Notes under the pieces: generated by a model
Databases searched by the model: none
What the model saw: the letters and a program-made list of their open reading frames with translations, nothing else
What the model was told of the DNA's origin: nothing
Shown here: positions 1 to 10,929 of the stretch, in pieces
Position numbering within the stretch: the first letter of the stretch is position 1
How the letters are laid out: the number at the start of each line of letters is the position of its first letter
Assembly: GCA_031213475.1 (NCBI GenBank)
Contig: JARUPZ010000016.1
Coordinates: forward strand, 2,661,140 to 2,725,139
DNA from: Nereocystis luetkeana
Lineage: Eukaryota > Sar > Phaeophyceae > Laminariales > Laminariaceae
Direction of reading: 5' to 3'
DNA: 64,000 nucleotides
Made by a program: the position numbers and the translations under genes

Positions 1-869
1 TCGAAAGGCCTCAACGTAAGAAACTGATACTCGTACATTTGAAAAAAAAATTAGACACGCACCCTGATCGTGGAACATACAGTAGTAATCAGAACCGAAT
101 GCGCTGACGTAGTCAAAATAATGGAGTACGTATAATATATATATTTTTGTGTGTGTGATGGGTCCTGTTTCTGTTGGTTCCCCGTAACAGAGGGCTTTTC
201 GAACGAGATGTTAATATTTTTTGACCGGATTTTAGTAACATTTCTTTGGTTTTTGGTTTTTGTTTTTTGGTTGTAAAGGAAGGAAACGACCGCCAACAAC
301 ACACACTGACAAGTTGGCGAAAAGTTACAAATATCCTGCTGCGCGAGTGGCTACGTTTCTCTTCACCTTGTTAGAGCTTTTAGTCCTTCTAGCTGCTTGC
401 AAAAATGGCCCAAGTCGAATATTTACAATCTGACCCTTATTGTTAATTACAACCCTCATTATCAATGGTTTGCCCTCCGAAATTGGGGTGCAGTTCTAGC
501 ACTTCTCTCCCGTTGTGAGTACAAAGCAGCACTTGGAAATAGTCTAAGGCCCGGGTTTTTGCACACTGCGGTACTGAAAGGGGTTAAGCTTGTGTCGGTG
601 GTGTGCCAGATAGTGGGGGGGGGCGGGGGAGCAGCGCGGTGGCTGTTTCGTTGTGTGCTATTAATAATCGGTCCGGCGAGAACCTTGTGCGCGCGCTAGC
701 CCCGCTTTTGTCGTCTTACGCGACAGCTTTAATTATCCGCCCTGCCTTCTGCGATTTCCTCCAACCTGCCCCCTGCTCCTCCCCCCCCCCTTCCCCCTCC
801 CACCTTCTTGGTCTCGGTCCCCCCCCCCCCTTCCCCCCCCCCTCCGCCCCTCCCGATCGCCCCCTGTAG
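1..869. other. Intron or intergenic DNA upstream of the eIF3M exon
   Basis: I see no recognisable exon here. The stretch holds AT-rich sequence, then G-rich and C-rich runs (about 616-630 and 781-850). The C-rich part ends in a splice acceptor (AG at 868-869) before an eIF3M exon, so at least its right end is intron. The upstream part of eIF3M must lie outside the window or be too diverged to see. A TATTAATA word lies at 659. Confidence 0.5.
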
Positions 870-983
870 AAAAACGCCAAGACCCTGGCGGACAACAACA
901 TCGACCACGAGAGCTGCGTTTTCAGCATGCGGCTCCTGTCGCTGTGCTCTCTCGCAACAGAGCACGAAGAGATTCCATACCAC
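870..983 (+). CDS. EIF3M: eIF3 subunit M, internal exon (start of the C-terminal PCI region)
   Basis: This is a 38-codon phase-0 exon. It starts after a pyrimidine-rich tract ending in AG at 868-869 and ends at a GTGAGA donor at 984. The peptide contains MRLLSLCSLATEHEEIPY, which matches the family segment that reads MRLLTFMGMAVENKEISF in animals, just before the winged-helix part of the PCI domain. eIF3M is a non-catalytic subunit of translation initiation factor 3 in the cytoplasm and contributes to the PCI/MPN scaffold on the 40S ribosome. The next family segment is encoded in the same phase on the exon at 2591, which makes the call firm. The 5' exons are missing. Splice sites are inferred by eye and not confirmed by transcript data. 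Confidence 0.85.
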
Positions 984-1469
984 GTGAGAGAGAGAGAGGG
1001 AGGGAGACAGGCATACAGAGTAACGCTTCTGTAGGCATGCATGCAAGCAGGCATGCATGCTCACGCATGCAGGCAGACACGCAGGTAGACACGCGGGCAG
1101 GCAGGCAGGCAGGCAGGCACGCACGCACGCACGCAGAAAAAGGCAGGCATGAACACACGAACACGATGAGTAGAAGTGTGTGTGTGTTTTTTTATTTTGA
1201 TGAGGCGATTGGTCGAGACGAGGGCGACATAAATCAGGCATTATTCGGAGGGGGAAGGGGGTAGGCAGGCGGGCAGACAGACAGGCAGAAAGGCAGACTG
1301 GCAGGCAGAAAGGCAGACAAAAAGGCAGGGAGTTAGCGATGAAGGCTTATGGGGTGACTCACCACAGTATGTCGGGCGCGAACCGTGTTTCAGCGAAAGA
1401 GGACTGCCGCCTCGGCCGGTATCACGGAACGACCTAGAGGCGGGGGGGAGCGGGGGGGGGGGGGGGGTA

Positions 1470-1800
1470 CTCGATAGGAGGTATGTACTCATTTTCATGC
1501 ATGGCCGTAGTCATATGACCATAGACCCTCGCATCCTTACAATACCGGGACGGAGCATGTCGGGTTTTCACCGACCAGGCGGACATTGCTTGCACCAAGC
1601 GCGAAGCGCCGTGAGGTGTCTGGCGAGTCGTATGAAGGGTGAGCTGTATCCTCTAGTAAGAATCGCCTGTGAGGCGGACTTGCATATGGAGTTGATTCAG
1701 TTTCCGGTGTAGGCATTGCCAGAGACAGGAATAGGAATACCATGTAACTGCCTAAAGGGTGCCTTACCATATACCACTGGTACACACTACGTGATGGGGG
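1470..1800 (-). repeat. Repeat R1, minus copy, next to a G-run (poly-C on its own strand)
   Basis: This segment is the reverse complement of the right-hand part of the repeats at 2866-3405 and 4600-5123. It includes the shared words GTCGGGTTTTCACCGACCAG and the CATGCATGGCCGTAGTCATA end. Its terminal side abuts a G-run at about 1441-1468, which is a C-tail in the orientation of the repeat. No protein function is apparent. The boundaries are judged by eye. Confidence 0.6.
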
Positions 1801-2015
1801 CGAGAGGGACCGTGTATCTGTTGAGAAGGAGCAGCCACGCCTGTGGGGGTATTGTAACGTACGTATCGCAGGCGGCGAACTCAACGCTTGCCCTCCTTTA
1901 CTGTTTTCTGTGCGCCTGTCGTCCTTTACCGTGGTCGCTTGCTAGTGCTATGGGGGGGTATGGTAATACGTCGTAATACATCGTAATGCATAGCAATAAA
2001 TACTAGTACATAGAA

Positions 2016-2116
2016 TTACGGGGGACCATAGTTAATAGGACCTATGGTATACATAAAAACCTACGAGGGGTATATATTTAACCATATTTGGTGCTAGTAA
2101 CTATGGTCCCCCGTAA
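2016..2116. mobile_element. TA-flanked MITE, copy 1
   Basis: It has terminal inverted repeats TTACGGGGGACCATAGTTAA / TTACTA..GGTCCCCCGTAA and an AT-rich middle with AACCTA...ATATTTGG. The right side is followed by TA; the left TA is mutated. There is no coding capacity. The element almost forms one long hairpin. It lies in an eIF3M intron. Confidence 0.85.
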
Positions 2117-2590
2117 TATTAATAGTACATTAGTACATAGTAACACAGAGTAACACACGACAACTCTGACCGACGGTTTGACGCCCATTTGGACTCTGAG
2201 ACCGATATCAAACGGTGCTTACATTTTCCGGTCGGAGCGGTGTTCTGTACCCGGTACTGATCAGAACCCACAATGTCCACGAGCAATGTTCGGGTCTCAT
2301 TTGTTACGGTGTGTCCCCCGGTGTTGGCCTGATTCGTTGGTGCCGCCCAGCGCGAGTTGTAATGGGGTTCGCGCGCGGGCGGAGAGGAGGTCAAGTGTAA
2401 GTCCCACCTCGCCGTGTCTCGCGCGTCGCTGCCGACCTCGTGTCGGCCTCTCGGCGGGGCAGTCGTCTTCGGTTGGGTCGCTGAGATTGATTGTGATGGT
2501 CCATGCTCCCCTATAAATACATACCAGGTATATATTATGTATGTATATATATTATTTTATTCGGGCATTTTTTTTTTTTCCCCCCTGAAG

Positions 2591-2752
2591 GTCGTGGCGG
2601 AAACTCTGCAAGTGTCGGGGGACGACGAGGTGGAGGACTGGGTACTGCGCGCAATCCAGGCGGGCCTGATGGAGGCGAAGATGGACCAGATGCAGCGAGT
2701 CGTGGTGATCAGGCGATGCACCAACCGCGTCTTCGGCCCGGTACAGTGGAAG
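2591..2752 (+). CDS. EIF3M: eIF3 subunit M, PCI/winged-helix exon
   Basis: This is a 54-codon phase-0 exon bounded by CTGAAG|GTC and AAG|GTAACA. It reads ETLQVSGDDEVEDWVLRAIQ, then EAKMDQMQRVVV and CTNRVFGPVQW. This follows the eIF3M PCI signature in order: the winged-helix 'ADDVE.(F/W)V..A(V/I)' helix, the 'K(I/M)DQ.Q..VVV' strand, and the '(C/H)(S/T)..R.FG..QW' end. It directly continues the exon at 870-983 with no missing residues compared with the animal protein. I rate the assignment high. The intron phases are inferred. Confidence 0.92.
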
Positions 2753-2865
2753 GTAACACTTTATACTTTTCTCCGTGTTTCGATTGTGACGGCGCACGAT
2801 AATAGTGTTACCTACCGCCTCCGCCATAAACCGTCCATGTGGTATGTATCTACGATACAAAGACT

Positions 2866-3405
2866 GAGGTGATGACGGTGTAAAGCACGCCTCTCAGAGC
2901 TATTGTAGAAAACCAGGGTAGTTTTTTTTTTTTTTTTCTCGTCATTTTTTTTGTTTGGCGGTCACCACGGCTGGCGGTCGAGTTATAGACCATTTGTGCA
3001 GGGTGTAGAACCTTAACTCCGCACGAGATGAATGGCCGTTACGGAGGGGTAGTGCGTAGTGTAAGGCATCCACCAGGCAGTTACATAGCATACCCTATAC
3101 CCGTTGCTGTCTCCGGAAGTGGCCAGCCACATTAGGAACCAAATTATTTCGTCCGACGCTGTCATCCTTATGCAAGAAAGGAAAGTTCCGCCTCAAAAGC
3201 GGTTCTTGAGCGCGATGCAGCTCACCCTGCGCGCGGCTCGCCGGACGGACACCTCTAGGCGCTTCGCTCTTGGTGCAAGCAATCGATGTCTGCCTGGTCG
3301 GCGAAAACCCGACGTGCCCCGTCCCGGCATTGTAGGGATGCGATGGTCTATGGTCATACGACTACGGCCAGCCATGACAATGAGCACATCGCCCCCCCGT
3401 CCCGG
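2866..3405 (+). repeat. Repeat R1, plus copy
   Basis: Shares ordered blocks with 4600-5123: an opening block with CACGCCTCTC; a T-rich gap; GGCGGTC(A/G); AACTCCGCAC; GGCAGTTACAT; GCCTCAAAAGCGGTTCTT; a terminal block with CCCGTCCCGGC and CATACGACTACGGC; then a short C-run. The family is dispersed and non-coding, as far as I can tell. It could be a SINE-like or other non-autonomous element. I do not see clear pol III boxes. Confidence 0.6.
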
Positions 3406-3521
3406 CAAGCTATACATGTAGACGGTCCAGTTATTTGTATTGATAGTGGGGACAACAAACTCGAGTCAGTCCCGTCGTCATCTACCTCGCGATTCTGGAA
3501 ACGAAAAGAGCAGCAATAGTA

Positions 3522-3628
3522 TTTCGGGAGACCATAGTAAATAGGACCAAACATTGTTCGGGAAAATAAAGAAACATAGAGGTTTTAGTCTGTACCGTAG
3601 GGTCCTGTTTTACTGTGGCCCCCCGTAA
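3522..3628. mobile_element. TA-flanked MITE, copy 2 (diverged)
   Basis: Ends TTTCGGGAGACCATAGTAAA and CTGTGGCCCCCCGTAA, flanked on both sides by TA (3520-3521, 3629-3630). It is the most diverged complete copy in the window, which suggests an older insertion. Confidence 0.8.
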
Positions 3629-3855
3629 TACGTAGTGGGTTTGACCGCCGTGCTCACCCCCCCCCCCCCCCCCCCCCCCCCCCCCGCGTTTGTTCCCGCT
3701 TGCTATGCTTGCTGCAAATTCCCGAGCGGAAAATGTGCTGTTTTTTTAACGTGTCTCATGTCGTAATGACGACGCCAGAGTTCCGAGCAGGAAAAACGAG
3801 TTTGGAGCACCCCGCGCTCCCCGCAAGTGCCTGGATTTCAACGAACTTACAGTGT

Positions 3856-3892
<37 letters not shown>

Positions 3893-4599
3893 CCGCCGCC
3901 AAGTGTGTATCAACTGGACATGCTCTTGTTTTTCGTTTGTTTTTGTTCGTTCTCGGTGCTGTTTTGTTGTTTTTTTTCTCGCTCTTTTGTTCTTGGTCCT
4001 ATTTCTGTTTCTGTTTCTGTTTCTCGTGCTAACTCGCCGACGGAGTTCGGACCCGTAGTAGCGAGGCGGACGGACTAAAATTGGTTCCCCATCGCTGGAA
4101 ATAAGGCAAACGATTTGTAAAGAACCTCATCCGACTGCGGTTCTCAAGTGCAAACTGCCGCCCAGGTGCTCGTGTGGAACGTTTGAGGACGGTTCACGCG
4201 GCTCGACGCCCGCCTCGCGTGAAAACCCGTCCATTTTTGTCCCTCGTGTGGCCTCCGCGCCGATCCATCCCACCGTACGTCAGATGCGCCCGCAACCTCA
4301 TGCCCCCCCCCCCCCTTCGCGCGCTTTAACTGCCTACGATGGTTCTCTTGACGGTTCCGTCCGTGCCCGAAACAGACTTTGCAAAAGAAGCTGGGTACGT
4401 GGAGCTCGAACGTCCAAATGCTTTTGTCCGCGATTCAAAAGAGCAACGAGCGGTGAGCAAATGCCGCGGTGACGGTGCTGTCGTTGAGCTTGCCCCCCCC
4501 CCCCCCCCCCCCCCCTTTGGTTTCACGACTACGGCCATGGATGGTATTGATTACCCCCACCGCCCCTTATATTACGTACCTGGTATGTGTAGGTTGGGT

Positions 4600-5123
4600 T
4601 GGCGTCGGTTGGCGCGACGACTCTGTAAAACACGCCTCTCACTGCGTGAGCTAGACAACCCTGGTGGTACATGCCATTTTTTTCATTTTTTTTGGTGGCT
4701 ACCACGGCCGGCGGTCGATTTAGATTATTTTTTTTGCGCGGGGAGAAACCCTAGCTCCGCACTAGGGGAGTTATCGTATCACGTACTGTGTATATGGTGA
4801 GGCACCCGCGAGGCAGTTACATGGTGAACCCATGGCTGTCTCTGGAAGTGGGCGCACCAGAAAATAAATCAATTCATTTGACGCGGCTACCCATATGCAA
4901 AACAAATCGCCTCAAAAGCGGTTCTTAGTAGAGGATGCAGCTCACCCTTCATGCGACTCGCCCAACACCTCACGGCGCTTCGCGCTTGGTGCAAAGCAAT
5001 GTCTTCCTGGTCGGTGAAAACCCGACACGCTCCGTCCCGGCGTTGTAGGAGTGTGAGGGTATATCGTCATACGACTACGGCTACACATGATGATGAGTAC
5101 CCCCCCCCCCCTCCCCCCCCCCG
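4600..5123 (+). repeat. Repeat R1, plus copy with long C-tail
   Basis: Parallel to the copy at 2866-3405 over most of its length. It ends in ATGATGATGAGTAC followed by a C-rich run (5099-5122). It lies inside the probable last eIF3M intron. A terminal-only fragment of the same family (ACGACTACGGCCATGGATGG) sits just upstream, at about 4523-4550, immediately after the C-run at 4493-4515. Confidence 0.6.
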
Positions 5124-5612
5124 GCCACGAGATCGGGCGTGCATAGATATCACCGTATGCGCTTGTATGGTGGCGTTTCGGGAACAAGCCGGACTGAACT
5201 CGTGCGTGCCCCGTCGGTGTGCGGATGCGCAATGATTCAGAGGGCCAGAGGGCGGAGAAGCGATGCGCCGTAACCCCCCCCCCCCCCCCGCCCCCCCCCC
5301 CCCTCCTCCCTGCATCGCACTCGATCGAAAAACACAGCAAGTTTTTTCTGTGTGCAACAGGGGCGAGAGCAGAGTCGTTCAAGGTTTGCAGAGCTAAATG
5401 TGCACGTCCCTTTTTGTTCTGCTTCGCTGCCGTTCTTTTCGTTCTGTTCGCGTGCCCTCTTTTATCCCACACAGGTACCAGCAGCAGGCTCTCATGAAGG
5501 GGGACTGAGTACAGCGGGATCGGAAAACAAAACCTTCGATACACGCATCCGGGTTGGCTTGTCTTTTTTCGTTTCAGTTTTTTTCTTTTTGCTCTCTCGT
5601 TCGGGTATGAAG

Positions 5613-5687
5613 TTGGAAGAACAAAGGTCGCCGACCTGGCGCACAGAAAGAGAAGCTGGCGTTTTTCTCCCGAGAACCTTACAGTAG
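5613..5687 (+). CDS. EIF3M: Tentative last exon of eIF3M
   Basis: After a long T-rich tract and AG at 5611-5612, 24 phase-0 codons end in TAG (5685-5687). The animal protein has about 26 residues after the FG..QW motif, with a conserved Trp nine residues after QWQ. Here a Trp also falls nine residues after QWK, and the tail has nearly the same length. The other residues (LEEQRSPTWRTEREAGVF) do not clearly match the expected leucine-rich helix. The call therefore rests on length, phase, splice context and one residue. A different exon further downstream is possible. Confidence 0.3.
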   Translation: MEEQRSPTWRTEREAGVFLPRTLQ

Positions 5688-5890
5688 CGGTAGTGGTCTA
5701 GGACGAAGGCCAAGTTAAAAACGCGGTAAGCTCTGCGTGCGCAGAGCGAGGGGCGCTCTCGTGAGAGAGTTACGGGGCGCCGGAGCTGGGTGTACGTGCC
5801 CCCCGGCGCCCGGTGTTTCGACTTGGAAGGAAGAGGCCAGAGGAGCCCACCGCACGCGTGAGGCTTGAGTGCATTGCAGCGCATACCATT

Positions 5891-5926
5891 GTGGTGGTGG
5901 TGGTGGTGGTGGTGGTGGTGGTGGTG
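5891..5926 (+). repeat. (GGT)n microsatellite
   Basis: About 12 uninterrupted GGT units followed by GCTGCTGC. Confidence 0.95.
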
Positions 5927-6118
5927 CTGCTGCTCTGCGTGTCGACACGAACGACCAGTGTCGTTGTGACGCGGCGTTTTTGTTTTTCGTCGCGAGGGAG
6001 CGCTGTCGAGTGGACGAATGTTACTCATGTTGTCGTTGGGCGCATGTTTCGTGCCTCCCCTTTGATTGAGAAGGCTTGCAAGGGTGGGTGTAGTACGGTG
6101 TGTGTTCTGAATGATCTC

Positions 6119-6232
6119 ACGCAGTGTAGTACCCGGGTATTCACCCGGTTATGTACCCAAATATTTACCCGGTCATGTACCCGGGTATTCGCCCGGGTAT
6201 CATGGCCAACATTACCAGACTCGGTACCCGGG
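6119..6232 (+). repeat. Minisatellite built on TACCCGGGTATT-like units
   Basis: Degenerate units of about 15 bp, such as GTACCCGGGTATTCACCC and GTACCCAAATATTTACCC, repeat about seven times. The CCCGGG core is palindromic. Confidence 0.75.
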
Positions 6233-6892
6233 TATTCCATAATATATACCCCAGGCTAAGCACACCCTTAGATGGCTTTCGCGGTTTTGTGGTTTTGTTT
6301 TGGGGTTGCGAGTGCCGGACGGCAGCAAGTGTTCAGGCGTGGCCAATCAATCGACGTTGCCCTGTGCGTGTTTTGCTTCGTGTTTTTTTTATTCGGCTAA
6401 CTCACTTATAGGTGTGGCATGGTTCCGGGGCATCCGTTGAGGTTGCCTGGCGCCTCTACTGCAGTTGTTTCGCGCTGTGCGTCCCAATCTCACCCCCAAG
6501 CACCCCCCCCCCCTACGTGCAATATGGAGCAACTCAACATTGTGCTGACCCATCTTGAATACCGTCTCCTCGCTTCATGTGCGGGTACGGGAGCAGCTAG
6601 CTTCACGACGGTTTGTCGTCACCGTCCCCTCTTCTTGGTTGCTCGGGCAAAAAAAAACTCCAGCTTTGTTTGTTTCGCTTGCGCTTAGTATCGCTGTCGC
6701 CGCGTACAGACCCCACCGCCGAGCGGCGTACAGCCCCCCCTCCTCCGAGCCGCTTTAAACCGATCATGTCGTGTGGCGTGTGCACAGATGGTGCTACAAG
6801 AGTATGCGTGCCGTCATGCCACACTCCCTAAACACGATAGGAGCGCGGCGGTGACGTCGCTATACAAACCAAATTCTTCCTCGCAGTATCTT

Positions 6893-7027
6893 TTTCACTT
6901 TTGCGCCCAATTTTTGCGCCACTTTTCGCGCAAAAGTTGGCGCCACTTTTTGCGCTACTTTTTGCGCCAATTTTGCGCCATTTTTTGCCCCACTTTCGCG
7001 CCAATTTTTGCGCCAATTTTGCGCCGC
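6893..7027 (+). repeat. Minisatellite of TTTTTGCGCCAA/AC units
   Basis: About ten units of 11-14 bp with the core TTTTGCGCC, separated by A/C-rich joints. The block CGCGCAAAAGTTGGCGCC inside it is locally inverted relative to its neighbours. Confidence 0.8.
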
Positions 7028-7534
7028 TGGCGTACGGCAAATGTTCTTTCACGCTCTTGAGCTTATCGTGACCCGTGCGCGGCGTTCTAGGCTCATGCAC
7101 TTCTTCAGATGACTGCGGATGGGCTCTGTAGTACTAAACGGCAGTTGATCGTGGTCAAAATTGCCCCTACTCTATACCAGCATACGGTCCGTAAAATCAT
7201 CCGACAGAACGTACGAATGTTGCCTCGGTATTTCTTTGCTTTTTTTGCCGTATGCACACCCAGGCACGAACTAAATATGGAAAGATGACTCCCAACTACT
7301 GATGAAATTCAGGCAAGCCAACATCCAGGCTCGGAGGGCTGAAGGTCCCAAAACTCATCTGTGTGCGATGGAAAGGCGGACGCGTTAGGCCATCCCTTTG
7401 GCACGATACATCTCCGGGGGAATATACCCCCAATCTACGCCCATCTGGGCCGGAAGCAAAGGTTCCAACCGGGGGGCGTAGATCGTATCACCTCTAGGGT
7501 GGCATTTGTGGTGCTATTGTCGGCATCCTTGGAA

Positions 7535-7937
7535 AGATAAACATAGCGTACACATGCCATAAACGTACCATGAACACTCCATAAACATATAATAAACATA
7601 CCCCCAAAAACAATCCCTGAACTTTCCATAAACATTCCATAAACATGCCACAAGCATGCCTAAAACACACCATAAACTTACAATACACATACCATAAACA
7701 TAAAACAAGCATACCGTAAGCTTACAATAAGTACACCATAAGCATGCCATACACATACCACCACAATACCATAAACATACCATGAACAAACCATAAACAC
7801 ACCATCAACATACCATCAAATACCATAATCATACCGTAAGCATACCATAAAGATACCATAAAGATACCATAAAGATACCATATATATACAACGAACATAC
7901 AACGAACATACATACCATAAAACACACCATAAACGTG
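7535..7937 (+). repeat. Minisatellite of CATAAACATAC-like units
   Basis: About 400 bp of degenerate 10-11 bp units, for example CCATAAACATA, CATAAAGATAC and AACGAACATAC. On the minus strand it reads as a Tyr/Met/Val-rich open frame. That frame is an artefact of a unit length near 11 bp with few stops. Confidence 0.85.
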
Positions 7938-9835
7938 TGGTATGCCAGGGCTAGTCGCACCTACTTTTCCCGAGGCGTCTAACTTGAGGACCTCTATACC
8001 TCTCTCACAGACCGCTTTGAAGAAAAAAACGGACTCGGCCCATCGTCGGCATTGTTCGAAAAATATTCGACAGAGAAACGAAAAGGTGGTGAAGCCTCTC
8101 CGGACTTGATATAACGCAACTGACGGCAAATCGTGACGAAATACAGGAAAACGCCCACTGCGTCATTGATTGGTTGATAATAAGGCGCAATAACGGGCCC
8201 ATAACAGGGGAAAACGATAAATCTGTTGGTTCAGAGGGGCAGAAGAGGGACGACTATCACGGGTTTTGACAGAAGAGGGACCACCACCGTGGTATACAGT
8301 GGTACCAGGCAGTAGATGTTCGTTTCAAGTTGAAATGGAACATGCACGATGCCTTGTCGGCGGGCGAACTGAATGGCAACGGTGATACGTACCTGGTACA
8401 CAACAGTTACTGGGGTGTCCGAGTTACGGCATATACGATGCAAAGAGCCGTACGGCAGCGACCGCAACAGGGCGTACCTACCTGTGCTGCTGGGCCAAAG
8501 GTGTCGAGCATTGTTTTAGTCGCTACCTTTAGCACCCAGAGGGAGGTTAAACCTATCAACACTCAGTTTGAAGAACCCACCCCGTCGATCACATTCTGTC
8601 TAGGCCGAAAAAAAACTACCTGGTACCCCTGGTATCCCTGCAATCGCAGCACGTGTCTGTATAGGATGCTAATAGAACTAACTATTAATAATACAAGAAA
8701 AAAGTGAGTGCTGGTAATCCTATATACTTCGAGATATTTGAAAAAATTTCGGAGAAAGAAGGGGATAGGGGGCGAGGGCAAAACACACGAGTAAGACTCG
8801 CGGCCTTAACGACCAGGCGTTGTTTCCCGCGCACGTAAGAGGCTGGGATCGATTCAACCGCCCCGGTGACGCCCACGAGATAATTACAAAGCCTATCTAT
8901 GAAATGCTGTGTGTGCGACGTATTTCGGCGAGGGCGCTGTACTGTAGTAGACGGCAACTTGATGATGAAGGTGGTGGTTGTTTTTCCGGACCGAATGGGA
9001 ACAGAGTTGACGGTGCGTTGGGGGGGGGCGCTCCAACCAGGCGAGAATGGTGCTGTCCGTCGAGGGTCTCATGTGGCGGCGGGCGTTCGCCGAGTTATTC
9101 CTAGTGGCAGCGTTGAAAGCTACGGGGGAAACAGAAGGCGGCAGTGGCGGCCGGCGGGGCGCCAGCAGTGGAGCCATTGACGACGAAACGCATCGCGGTC
9201 GGTACACCCCAGCAAAGGTGGGCGTGCCCGCAAAGGCGAAGGAAGAAAAAGCGGAGCGATGGAGACGATCGAAAACTTGAGATCGCCGGTAGATCCCGGA
9301 CAGGCGCGAGTCCGGCGCAAATGAGACAGGGAGCTCACGAGGATTATTCTGGTACCCTGTGGTTCGATGCGCATCCTTGCAAGGCTCGAAAAAGGAGGGA
9401 CTAGACATTTCAGAGTCCAAAAGAGCTACGAAAAAAAACACAACGAAGGCCAGGACAGGGACGGCCGGAGGGAGTAAACCCACCAAATTTTATCCTGGAC
9501 GGTGGTGGCTATGGACCTGAGAACCGAATAAATTTGTTTCGGTGCAGAAACATCAAACGGAATGGTGGGTGGGGAGAGAGTGAGGGACGCGGGAGCAGAG
9601 GGGACAGTGCTCCAACCGGCGCTGGCGCGGACGTGTCGCACAATAAGGAGAATTCTAAGGAAGCACGGTTGTAGGCAGCGCTGTCGAGATATAGAGCAGA
9701 GGATGCCGTGGGCACCGGGGGGAACCCACTTAAGTCCTGCGCAGGCGCCATGGGCGGCCACAAGGATTTTGGGTACGGCAAATGACGCATCATTGCGATG
9801 CTCTTCCAATATGGCAGAACGTGTTTTTTTCTATT

Positions 9836-10093
9836 CCTCCCTCCCTCCCTCCATCCCTCCCCCCCTCCCTCCCTCCCTCCCTCCCTCCCTCCCTCCCTCC
9901 CTCCCTCCCTCCCTCCCTCCCTCCCTCCCTCCCTCCCTCCCTCCCTCCCTCCCTCCCTCCCTCCCTCCCTCCCTCCCTCCCTCCCTGCCTCCCTGCCTCC
10001 CTCCCTCCCTCCCTCCCTCCCTGCTTTCCTTCCTCCCTCTCTCCCTCCCACCCTCCCTCCTTCCCTCTCTCCCTCCTTCCCTCCTTTCTGCCC
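9836..10093 (+). repeat. (CCCT)n array
   Basis: An almost perfect CCCT tetranucleotide array from 9836 to about 10005, degenerating to about 10093. The minus strand is (GGGA)n, with many consecutive GGG runs. The PSLPPSLP and GREGGREG reading frames are artefacts of the array. Confidence 0.95.
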
Positions 10094-10189
10094 TCGCTCT
10101 CCCCTTTTCGACACGATCGACGATCTATGCATGTGTTCGGTGGAGGTGTACGGGAGGAAGACTCTTGAAAATACGGGACTGGGGAGAGG

Positions 10190-10265
10190 GTGTACTCATT
10201 TATGCCATGCATGGTCGCAGTCACATGACCGTAGACCCCACCGCATCCCTACAATACTGGGACAG
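10190..10265 (-). repeat. Repeat R1, terminal fragment
   Basis: The stretch GTACTCATTTATGCCATGCA, followed by CACATGACCGTAGAC and CATCCCTACAATACTGGGAC, matches the terminal block of the minus copy at 1470-1560. It is preceded by a G-rich stretch, consistent with the C-tail pattern. Confidence 0.55.
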
Positions 10266-10929
10266 GATATTTGTAGTGCAAGAACGACTCAATAAGATAT
10301 TGAGTTTAGTACTGCAAGGTATGCCGGTTTGCTTCGATATGAAACCGGCAAATACCGGCGGCTTCGACGCGCTTGTTGTGCTGTGAGACAATACTTCACT
10401 CTGGTTTTACACTCACTCCCCGAACCTCTGCCCAGCGCTAGCTACTGCATGCTCTTCTGCAGCAGCGCCGTCACTACTACTTACTTACTGCTGTAGTATC
10501 GACATGACCCAAAGAGAGCTTCATCACAGCAGTTTATGATTATCTTCACATTGATTGGCCTTCCGCGCTTTTGCAGCAACAGCTGCCTATACCTTAGAGG
10601 TGCTCCACAGTGGTCCAAATTGGTCAACACTTCACTCGGGGTGCACGAAGATAGATAAAACAACCCCCAACAGAACGTTTGCAAATCATTCGCGGACCGC
10701 CACAGCTCCTCGCAGGAAACTACACCCTTCGAAATCGAGGGACGCTCCTGATCGGGGGTGTGTGAGGGCATCGGGTGCGCCAGACAGTAGTAATCGTAGG
10801 CGGCTACAACAGACTCACGAGGTGCTTTCGTGAACTCGAAGTTGCGATCCAGCTGCACCAAAGAACTCCTTGCCCGAGCCTACTACCGATGAGAACATCG
10901 CCGACGAAAAACAGCTTTAATCTTTGTAG

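Larger units (their letters stand above)
984..2590 (+). other. eIF3M intron with embedded repeats
   Basis: This intron joins the 870-983 and 2591-2752 exons. It carries purine-rich low-complexity DNA (about 986-1340, dominated by GCAG/GGCA and GCAT units), a G-run (about 1441-1468), a minus-strand copy of the poly-C-associated repeat R1 (about 1470-1800), a complete MITE (2016-2116) and a TACCAGGTA palindrome (2522). The 3' end has a strong pyrimidine tract (about 2569-2585) and AG at 2589-2590. The proline-, serine- or cysteine-rich reading frames in this interval are products of the low-complexity DNA. Confidence 0.7.
2753..5612 (+). other. Probable eIF3M last intron, rich in repeats
   Basis: If the exon at 5613 is correct, this is a 2.9-kb intron. 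It carries two plus-strand copies of repeat R1 (about 2866-3405 and 4600-5123), a MITE (3522-3628), long C-runs (3657-3685, 3858-3891, 4493-4515, 5099-5122, 5274-5304) and a TACCTGGTA word (4577). I found no conserved protein segment in it. A short open stretch near 4339-4480 (MVLLTVPSVPETDFAKEAGY...) runs into a C-tract, and I do not recognise it. Confidence 0.45.
5688..9830. other. No recognisable gene; low-complexity and tandem repeats
   Basis: I found no conserved protein here. A (GGT)n tract lies at 5891-5926, three minisatellites at 6119-6232, 6893-7027 and 7535-7937, and TACCTGGTA words at 8390 and 8617. An open stretch at 9047-9280 (ending ...PAKAKEEKAERWRRSKT) and a longer minus frame at 8893-9486 overlap each other, and I recognise neither. 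They could contain an exon of an unknown gene, but nothing in the sequence proves it. Confidence 0.5.

Noticed and set aside
3700..4078. Proline-rich open frames
   Set aside because: They are produced by the C-run at 3858-3891 inside the probable eIF3M intron.
7535..7937. CRISPR-like spaced repeats
   Set aside because: Units are contiguous and degenerate with no unique spacers, and the window is eukaryotic.
7435..8129. Met/Tyr/Val-rich frames resembling a membrane protein
   Set aside because: They follow the 11-bp CATAAACATAC minisatellite in three phases. Periodicity explains the hydrophobic pattern.
9509..10386. PSLPPSLP and GREGGREG open frames of up to 274 codons
   Set aside because: They are translations of the (CCCT)n array.
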